From an uncultured Bacteroidota bacterium (GTDB taxonomy: Bacteria > Bacteroidota > Bacteroidia > Flavobacteriales > Flavobacteriaceae), in contig CACONV010000006.1 in the NCBI GenBank assembly GCA_902628605.1, positions 1-42,682 of the forward strand: a DNA stretch of 42,682 nt, in the 5' to 3' direction. A program made the translations under genes and the position numbers. Of this stretch, positions 34,892 through 42,682 are shown piece after piece (within the stretch, counting starts at the first letter, position 1; the number at the start of each line of letters is the position of its first letter). The notes below the pieces were generated by a model that was given only the letters and a program-made list of their open reading frames with translations, ran no database searches and was not told the origin of the DNA.

Positions 34892-37800
34892 TTGGTTTTT
34901 GTTTTTTCGGGAATTACTATTTTCTTGATTTCCTCCTATATGATCGTTCAAAATAAAAATGTTAAAGTAAAATTAGTTAAAAATATTCTTGAATCTCAAT
35001 TTACTTTTCTTAACAATAAATTATTTTTTGATGATTTAAGTTTAACTGATGAAGCGCTAATTTTTTCTGGTGTTAAAATTTTAGATTTAAAAGGAAATGA
35101 ACTTTTATATGTAAATAATTTAAATATAAAGTTTCAAAGTTACAGCCAGTTAAAATCTAAAAAAGTTAATATAAAATCAATTGAACTAGTAGATCCAAAA
35201 TTATATTTAGAGAAATATTCTGATGAAAACGTTACAAATCTTGAGTTATTTTTAAAATCAATTAAAATAAAAGGACTTCTTGAAAAATTAAAAATTCAAA
35301 ATTTAATTGTTTCAAATTCGAGTATAGATTACAGACTAAATTATAAAGAACAAAATTCAATAGTTAAAAACCTCAATTTTGTGTTTGATGAAATAGCAAT
35401 CAATTCAGATTCACTAAATGTAAGCCTCCAATCTGCCAGCTTTCAATCAAAAGAAATAGGAAATTTAAAGAATGCTAGTTTAAAACTAAATAAAGTCTAC
35501 GACAATTTATACGTTGACGGATTAGATATAATTCATAATAAGTATTTGATTAATGGCAAAGGGGACATAAGTTACTGCACGGGTAATTCATCTAATTTTC
35601 TTGAAAACTTGATTATTAATAATTTTTCAGTAGCTGCTTCTATACCCAAAAACGCTTTTTCTAATTATGAATTTCCCCAAGATTTGCAAATAAAAAATAT
35701 ATTTTCTGGTTCGATAAAAAATCTATTTTCAAAGTTTAAAATTACTTTTTCAAATCAATCATTTTCTCAGGGATACTTTACGGTAAAATCTAATTCGATT
35801 GATGATGTAATTTTAGAAGGAGAAAAAATTTATACTATTCTTCATAAGGATGATTTAAACAAGTTTGTTAAAACAAATGCCCCTGATTTTTTATCTGGAG
35901 AGATTAAACTTTTAAACAATCTTGAACTAAGCACTGATTTTAAAACTAAATTAAATTCTTTTACTTTAATTAATTCAAAATTTAATATTGAAAATGGATA
36001 TATTAAATCAAATATTGGCTTAGAAAAGTTAGATGGCAATTGGAAAATAAAGAATACAAACTCTTTTCATGACTTTTCCATTTATAGTTTTTATCAAAAA
36101 TTGGGTAAAATCAAATTCAATGGTATTTCTACATATAACACTCTAGTTTCAGATTTTAAAAAAATCGACTTTTTAGATTTAAAAGTCTCTTTGGATTCAT
36201 TTGAATTTAATAATCAAAAACTAAGCGACATAAACATCCTCTTGAATAAAAAATCAAATGAAAGATATAATTTAAAAACAAATATTAATGATGAAAATTT
36301 AAAATTAGTATTATCCTCATCACTTTCAGATCAGTTTGATAAAATTCTAAATCTAAAATCCTCCTTACATTTTTCAAATTTCCCATACTCTTTAAATTCT
36401 TCCAATAACAAGAGAAAAAATATATTTTTTGATATCGATTATAATGGTGGTAAAAGTCCAGGTACCGTTTTATTAAATAATATAAGTTTCAACGAAACTT
36501 CATTTAGTCCATTTGTTTTAAATTTCAAAACATCATCAAATAAAGAGAATCAAATATTTTCTAATAATGAGGCCTTTAACCTCTCACTATTATCTAATGT
36601 TAAGTACAGTAACCTATCTAGTTTTCTTGTAGAAAATTTCGAACTCTTTTTTAAACAAGTCCAAACAAAAAATCAAATTTATTTCTAAGCTTAAATATTT
36701 TTTTAAAAGAAAAGTTAATAAAGGCATTGTATCCGGAACTTAACAATCCATCTGCAATAAAATTTGAAGTAGGATTAAAAGACAAATTCAATAATTCATA
36801 TGTTGAGTTGGATGTACCGTTTTTATCCACTGATACATATAAAATTGAATCTTTATCTCTCAAACTTGATAGAAATAATGAATTGTTCAAATTCGATGTT
36901 GGGACGTTTAAAAACAATAACTTTCTATTCCAAAAATTAAAATTAACAACAAACTTTGAGAATACTAATAGGGCCTTCTTAAATGGTTTCTATGGCGAAA
37001 AAGAAGAGAAGTTTGAAATTGTCTTTGATAATAAAATTTTTAATAATAAAATCACCGTTAATCTAAACGATATTTCTTTTTATTTAGATAGTGAACTTTG
37101 GAAATTAAAGGACTCAACTTCTTCAATTTCGTATAATCAAAACACAAGAGAATTTAAACTTACAAATCTTTTGCTTGAGAGTAAAAATCAATCTATTAGT
37201 TCAAATTTTAGATATAAATCTAATGACAATTTCGATTTAAAATTGATTACAAAAGATTTAAAGCTCCATCAATTTTTATCAAAAAATGAAAAATTTGATT
37301 TGAATGGTTTTTTGTCTTCAGAAATAATTATAAATCAAAATGAAGAACTTCAAAGTGCTTCTGCCAAAATAATAACCAAAAATCTTGCTTTAAATCAAAA
37401 TCTAATTGGTGATTTTGATTTTTCTCTTAGTGGTAGTCCTATTTATAAAACTTATAAAATAAGTACTTCAGTTATAAATGATGGTAAAAAAAATATTCTT
37501 GGACTTGGGAATGTTTTTATAGTTGATAAAAATATAAATCTTGATGTTGACTTTAATCTTGATGACTTTGATTTATCCTTTTTATCGTCTTTTGGCAAAA
37601 ATAAAGTAAACAGAATACACGGGATTGTAAGTGGAAATCTAAATTTGTGGGGATCATTGTCTGATATTAAATTGAAAGGGAAAACTACAATCAATAAAGG
37701 GAATCTGTATTTACCAATTACTAATACAGAATATAAAATTAGAGATAAAACCCCAATATTTTTTCAAGATCAATCTATAAGGTTCATTAACACAGAGTTG

Positions 37801-39153
37801 CTAGATAGTTATGAAAAGACTGTTGCTACTGCTAACGGAAATCTTTTCCATAAAAATTTTAAAGATTGGGGTATTGATTTAGATGTAACTTCCAAAAGAT
37901 TATTATTATTTAATAAAACAAAAAATTTAGAATCTCGTTTTTATGGAAAGGGTTTTCTTAATGGCAAGGCCTCATTTAAGGGGCCTTTTAAATCAGTGAA
38001 TTTATCCGTTTCAGGTGTTACTGCTAATGGAACAAATATAGTTATACCATGGCAAGAAAATAAAGGTTTATCAGATACTTCTTTCATTGATTTTGTTCCA
38101 AAATCTCAAAATAGAGTGAAAGAGTCTGAAAATGAAGTATCAACTTTTGATGAACAGTTTCGTGGATTCGAAATGGTATTTGATCTCGGTATCACCAGAG
38201 ATGCAGAATTAGAAATAGTAGTTGATCAAAAATCTGGTAGTACTTTATCTGGAAGAGGTAATGGAAAAATTTTAATTGAAACTAACACTGACGGAAAGTT
38301 TAATATATTCGGTGACTATGTAACTTATGACGGCACCTATAATTTTAAAAATTTAGGTTTAATTGACAAAAAGTTTACCGTAAAACCCGGTGGATCCATT
38401 ATTTGGAACGGTGACCCTACAGATGCTCAATTAAATATTTTAGCTACATACGAGGTGCCTGGGGGAGCAAATCCAGCTTTATTGGTTGATAACCCAAATT
38501 TTAACAGAAAAATACCTACAAATGTTTCAATTCAGTTGATTGGTAACCTTCTAAAACCAAATGATCCTATTTTTGATATAACATTTCCTAATACAACAGG
38601 TGTTATTTCATCTGAAATTAACTATCGTTTGTCTGATCAGGAAATAAGACAAACACAGGCTCTCTCATTATTATCTCAAGGTATTTTTATTAGTCAAGTA
38701 TCAGTTTCTTTTCAAGGAATTACAAACAATTTATATGAAAAGGCCTCAGATGTTTTAAGTACATTAATCGGAGGGTCTGGAGAATCTAAATTAAATGTTG
38801 GTTTAAACTATCTACAAGGAGAAAATAACCCTTTATATGATTTGCAAACCGAAGACAGAATAGGTCTTTCTCTTAGTACTCAGCTAAGCGACAAAATTTT
38901 AATTAACGGAAAAATTGGTGTTCCCATTGATGGAATGCAGCAGACAGTTATTGTAGGGGATGTACAAATAGATTTTATTTTAAACGAAAATGGAAATTTA
39001 AGAGCGAAAATTTTTAACAGAGAAAATGATTTTAGATACTTAGGAGACGAATTTGGTTATACACAAGGAATGGGATTATCTTATCAAGTAGATTTTAATA
39101 CTTTTAAAAATTTGATTAATAAAATAAAATCAGAATCTTTGAAAACGAAATAA
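34892..39153 (+). pseudogene. tamB: Translocation/assembly module TamB-like protein, broken by one frameshift
   Basis: A very large AsmA/TamB-type envelope protein of about 1,420 residues, thought to form a lipid-carrying beta groove between the inner and outer membranes. The first frame (34892-36688) has an N-terminal membrane anchor (FVFSGITIFLISSYMIV) and beta-rich repeats. The second frame, open from 36655 to 39153, continues them and ends in the DUF490/TamB C-terminal domain (GNGKILIETNTDGKFNIFGDY, cited parts GNGKILIET and YTNFKNLGLI-like YNFKNLGLI, then TGVISSEINYRLSD and LNVGLNYLQGE). The break fits loss of one A in the A6 run at 36667-36672, after which THE frames join as QTKKSNLFLSL. 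The start is uncertain: TTG 34892 gives an anchor without the usual basic residues, while upstream IIKIHLKK is in frame with no ATG. Confidence 0.8.
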
Positions 39154-39213
39154 TATGTTATATTCCATTAAATCTTTATTTTAGTCAACCAAAATATTTT
39201 TCTATCTGAAAAT

Positions 39214-40187
39214 ATGAAAAGAATTGCTGTTCTTACTTCTGGAGGTGATGCTCCTGGTATGAATGCGGCTGTTAGAGCAGTTGTCAGGGCATGCGCTTTC
39301 TACAATTTAGAGTGTTTTATTATATACAAAGGATATCAAGGTTTAATTGAAAACTTAATAGATAAGGCAAATGCAAGAAGAGTTAATAATATTATAAACA
39401 AGGAGGTACAATTCTTAAGTCGGCTAGATCCACCGACTTTAGAACTTCTTCAGGGAGAAAAAAAGCATACAATAATTTAACAAAAAATAAAATCGAATCT
39501 CTAGTTGTAATTGGGGGAGATGGTTCTTTTAATGGGGCAAGAATATTTCAAAAGGAATTTAATTTCCCTGTAATAGGTATACCTGGAACAATAGATAACG
39601 ATATTTCAGGAACACAATACACTATAGGTTATGACACTGCTATCAATACTGTCATACAAGTAATTGACAAAATAAGAGACACAGCGATTTCTCATAATAG
39701 ACTTTTTTTTATTGAAGTTATGGGAAGGGACGCTGGCCATATTGCTTTGCATTCTGGAATTGGTGCTGGAGCTGAAGAAATCTTAATACCTGAAGAAGAT
39801 AGAGGACTAAAAAAACTTTTAAATTCACTTAAAAAAAGTGAAAAAACCGGAAAGGCATCAAGTATTGTTGTTGTTGCTGAAGGTGATAAAACAGGGAAAA
39901 ATGTTTTTGAACTTGCATCCTATGTTGAAAAAAATCTACCAGATTATGAAGTAAGGGTTTCTGTGTTAGGACATATGCAAAGGGGAGGAGCACCAACTTG
40001 TTTTGATCGTGTTTTAGCTTCAAGAATGGGTGTTTTTGCTGTTGAATCTCTAATAGCAGGTGAGTCGTCTTCTATGGTTGGAATTGAAAATAATCAGTTA
40101 AAACTAACCCCTCTTCAAAATGTTACTAAAATCAAGTCTGCAACGAACAAGGATTTGCTTCGTTTGACAGATATATTATCAATTTAA
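39214..40187 (+). pseudogene. pfkA: 6-phosphofructokinase, broken by one frameshift
   Basis: PfkA makes fructose 1,6-bisphosphate, the committed step of glycolysis. The 5' part (39214 to about 39402) gives the ATP-site text [14 protein letters not shown] and YKGYQGLI; reading on, this frame stops at 39480. The next frame, open from about 39402, continues exactly as expected: [27 protein letters not shown] with the catalytic Asp, MGRDAGHIALHSGIGAGAEE and VLGHMQRGG, to the stop at 40187. Joined, the protein has about 325 residues, the normal length. The break lies at 39400-39403 and fits loss of one base, probably a G, in AAGGAGGT. GapA follows after 11 bp. A sequence error is the likely cause, because all motifs are intact. 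Confidence 0.85.
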
Positions 40188-40198
40188 AATTTAAAAAA

Positions 40199-41198
<1,000 letters not shown>

Positions 41199-41199
41199 A

Positions 41200-42057
41200 A
41201 TGGATTTAATTGTTGATAGTGGAGCCACAAAAGCTGACTGGATTGCATTAGACAATAATGGTAAAATATCTTTTTCTACTCAAACATTGGGTATGAATCC
41301 TCATGTATTAACAACATCTATATTGAGGGAAAGAATAATAAACAATTTTGAGATTTTTAAAAACAGGAAAAACTTTAAAAACATTTATTTTTATGGAGCT
41401 GGTTGTGGTGTGAAAACGTCAATTGATAGGATGTATAAGGTTTTCGATGATATTTTTGAAAATTGTAAATTTATCATTAAAGAAGATACTTACGCAGCAG
41501 TATACGCTTCAGCAACGATTGGAGAAAAATCAATTGTTTGTATCCTCGGAACTGGTTCAAATTGTACTTTTTTTGATGGAAAGAGTGCTAAGCAATTAAT
41601 AATTTCTTTAGGATACATACTGATGGATGAAGCAAGTGGAAATTTCTTTGGTAAACAATTACTAAGAGGATATTATTTCCACGAGATGCCTTCTGAATTA
41701 TCAAAAAAATTCGAAAATGTTTACAATTTAGATCCTGATCATGTTAAAGAGTTTTTATATAAAAAAGAGTCACCAAATGCTTATTTGGCAAAGTTTGCTC
41801 AATTTTTGATAGATAATAAAAATAATGACTATATGCGAACCCTAATTGATAATGGATTGGATAGGTTTATCCGACACCAGATTCTTCAATTCAAGGAAGC
41901 AAAAGAAATTCCTGTTCATTTTGTCGGTTCTATTTCTTATTTTCTGAAAGATGAAATAAAATCTAAACTTCAAAGCTATGGCCTATCTCTAGGTAATGTT
42001 GTAAAAAGACCTATTGACAAGCTAGTTCAATTTCATTCCAAAAATGAAAAATTTTAG
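41200..42057 (+). CDS. BadF/BadG/BcrA/BcrD-type ATPase, N-acetylglucosamine kinase-like
   Basis: A 285-residue ASKHA-fold kinase of the COG2971 group. It has the phosphate-1 loop DSGATKADW at the N-terminus, YGAGCG, the ATP-site LGTGSN (about 117-122), MDEASGNFFGKQLLRGY matching the GlcNAc-kinase DE.SG..LG pattern, and FVGSISYFLKD near the end. Related proteins phosphorylate N-acetylglucosamine or similar amino sugars; the substrate here is inferred from family. It starts one base after the gapA stop, and pfkA-gapA-kinase is a recurring flavobacterial order, which suggests a sugar-catabolic operon. The end overlaps the convergent ridA by 4 bp. Confidence 0.82.
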   Translation: MDLIVDSGATKADWIALDNNGKISFSTQTLGMNPHVLTTSILRERIINNFEIFKNRKNFKNIYFYGAGCGVKTSIDRMYKVFDDIFENCKFIIKEDTYAAVYASATIGEKSIVCILGTGSNCTFFDGKSAKQLIISLGYILMDEASGNFFGKQLLRGYYFHEMPSELSKKFENVYNLDPDHVKEFLYKKESPNAYLAKFAQFLIDNKNNDYMRTLIDNGLDRFIRHQILQFKEAKEIPVHFVGSISYFLKDEIKSKLQSYGLSLGNVVKRPIDKLVQFHSKNEKF

Positions 42058-42443
42058 TCAATCTCGCTCGCAATCACTGAAATTTCTAATCTTACATATT
42101 TTGGCAAATTGCTCACCTCAACAGTTTCTCTAGCAGGTGCATTTTCAGGATTAAAATATCTACCATAAATTTTGTTCACTATTTCAAAATTTCTCATATC
42201 AGACAAAAATATTGTAGTTTTTACAACATTAACAAATGTCATATTTGCTTTTAAAAGTATCGCTTCTATGTTTTTCATTACTTGAATTGTCTCTTTTTCT
42301 AAATCATTATTGACAAGCTCCATTTTTCCTGGTATCAGTGGGATTTGTCCTGAGACATAAAGTGTTCTTCCTATTTTAACACCTTGATTATAGGGTCCAA
42401 TAGGTTCAGGAGCATCATTTGTATATATAATTTCCTTTTTCAT
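42054..42443 (-). CDS. ridA: RidA family 2-iminobutanoate/2-iminopropanoate deaminase
   Basis: RidA hydrolyses reactive enamine/imine intermediates made by PLP enzymes such as threonine dehydratase. The 129-residue trimeric-barrel protein has APEPIGPYNQGV, LYVSGQIPL, and the catalytic Arg and Glu of active RidA in PARETVEVSNLP and RLEISVIA. I place the start at ATG 42443, which gives the normal MKKEIIYTNDAP N-terminus; a start at 42482 would add 13 residues inside the lptD gene. Only one base separates it from the lptD stop (42445), so it is probably co-transcribed with lptD. Confidence 0.92.
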   Translation of the reverse strand: MKKEIIYTNDAPEPIGPYNQGVKIGRTLYVSGQIPLIPGKMELVNNDLEKETIQVMKNIEAILLKANMTFVNVVKTTIFLSDMRNFEIVNKIYGRYFNPENAPARETVEVSNLPKYVRLEISVIASEID

Positions 42444-42444
42444 T

Positions 42445-42682
42445 CTATTTAAAATTTCTGTCTGGTTCTCTTCTTTTATCATATTTAAGATCGCTCAAGA
42501 GTCCAGATTTTATGCCTATAAAAAAATACCAAGATGCCCTTTGTCCGAAAGGCACCCAACTAAAATTTAATTTCCAACTGTTCAAGTCTCTATCAATTAC
42601 GAATTGAGTATAAGTTACACCTTTTCCTTTGAAATCATAACCAGAAGATACACCTACTTTCCACTTTGGGGTTAGATCCACA
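42445..42682 (-). CDS. lptD: LPS-assembly protein LptD, C-terminal end (cut by the window)
   Basis: The last 79 or so residues of a protein whose 5' part lies beyond the window edge. The text PKWKVGVSSGYDFKGKGVTY, FVIDRDLNSWKLNFSWVPFG and SWYFFIGIKSGLLSDLKYDK is that of the final strands of the flavobacterial LptD-like barrel, where alternating aromatic strands close the outer-membrane pore that places lipopolysaccharide. It ends SDLKYDKRREPDRNFK, without the terminal Phe rule of many barrels. No start codon is visible; the GTG near the window edge is only an internal codon. Confidence 0.8.
   Translation of the reverse strand, partial: VDLTPKWKVGVSSGYDFKGKGVTYTQFVIDRDLNSWKLNFSWVPFGQRASWYFFIGIKSGLLSDLKYDKRREPDRNFK

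Overview
This 42.7 kb window is very AT-rich, gene-dense chromosomal DNA from a member of the Bacteroidota, most likely a streamlined, probably marine, flavobacterium. The evidence is the gene content: a RecQ without the zinc-binding cysteines, the long NusB form, the DUF3276/PUR, DUF1573, DUF4294, DUF6048 and DUF6452 families, and LptD-RidA and pfkA-gapA-kinase neighbourhoods of flavobacterial type. A promoter of Bacteroidota form (TTTG-N19-TAnnTTTG) lies before the tRNAs. Genes are packed with gaps of 1-60 bp or short overlaps, and no stretch of 300 bases lacks a gene. There is no sign of phage, IS element, integrase, CRISPR array or toxin-antitoxin locus.

Layout. 1-2.2 kb (+): 3' part of recQ and a cyclophilin. 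2.2-7.5 kb (-): thioredoxin-fold protein, M14 carboxypeptidase, PUR-family protein, ABC exporter. 7.5-10.4 kb (+): nusB, DUF1573 lipoprotein, yajC, an intrinsic terminator, pyrD. 10.4-11.5 kb (-): M42 aminopeptidase. 11.5-13.4 kb (+): DUF4294 protein and a THUMP RNA methyltransferase. 13.4-16 kb (-): rlmD with two overlapping envelope genes. 16-18.5 kb (+): ornithine aminotransferase and a cysteine desulfurase. 18.5-20.2 kb (-): M23 peptidase. 20.2-21.4 kb (+): ACT-domain protein, coiled-coil protein, zapA and a probable 6S RNA. 21.4-26.1 kb (-): a glycerol operon (glycosylasparaginase, glpK, glpD, glpF). 26.2-28.1 kb (+): acs. 28.1-28.9 kb (-): TauE/SafE transporter. 28.9-30 kb (+): alkane monooxygenase, frameshifted. 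30-31.3 kb (-): M20 peptidase. 31.4-32 kb (+): tRNA-Pro, tRNA-Arg and a DUF4442 gene. 32-34.8 kb (-): AI-2E-type permease, rsmE, tsaD. 34.9-42.1 kb (+): tamB, pfkA and gapA (each with one frame break) and a BadF-type sugar kinase. 42.1-42.7 kb (-): ridA and the 3' end of lptD.

Metabolically the window suggests a heterotroph with glycolysis (pfkA, gapA), glycerol uptake and oxidation (glpFKD), acetate activation (acs), possible alkane hydroxylation (alkB), peptide scavenging (M14, M20, M42) and envelope biogenesis (tamB, lptD, yajC, M23). The rest is mainly RNA modification and translation support.

I did not find a convincing undescribed multi-gene system. The items most worth a second look are the probable 6S RNA behind zapA with two mutually exclusive folds of its 5' arm, four single-base reading-frame breaks confined to 29.6-40.5 kb (more likely sequence errors than biology, but one sits on a canonical -1 slippery heptamer), the tRNA-tRNA-mRNA unit with a textbook promoter, and the overlapping uncharacterised envelope genes behind rlmD.
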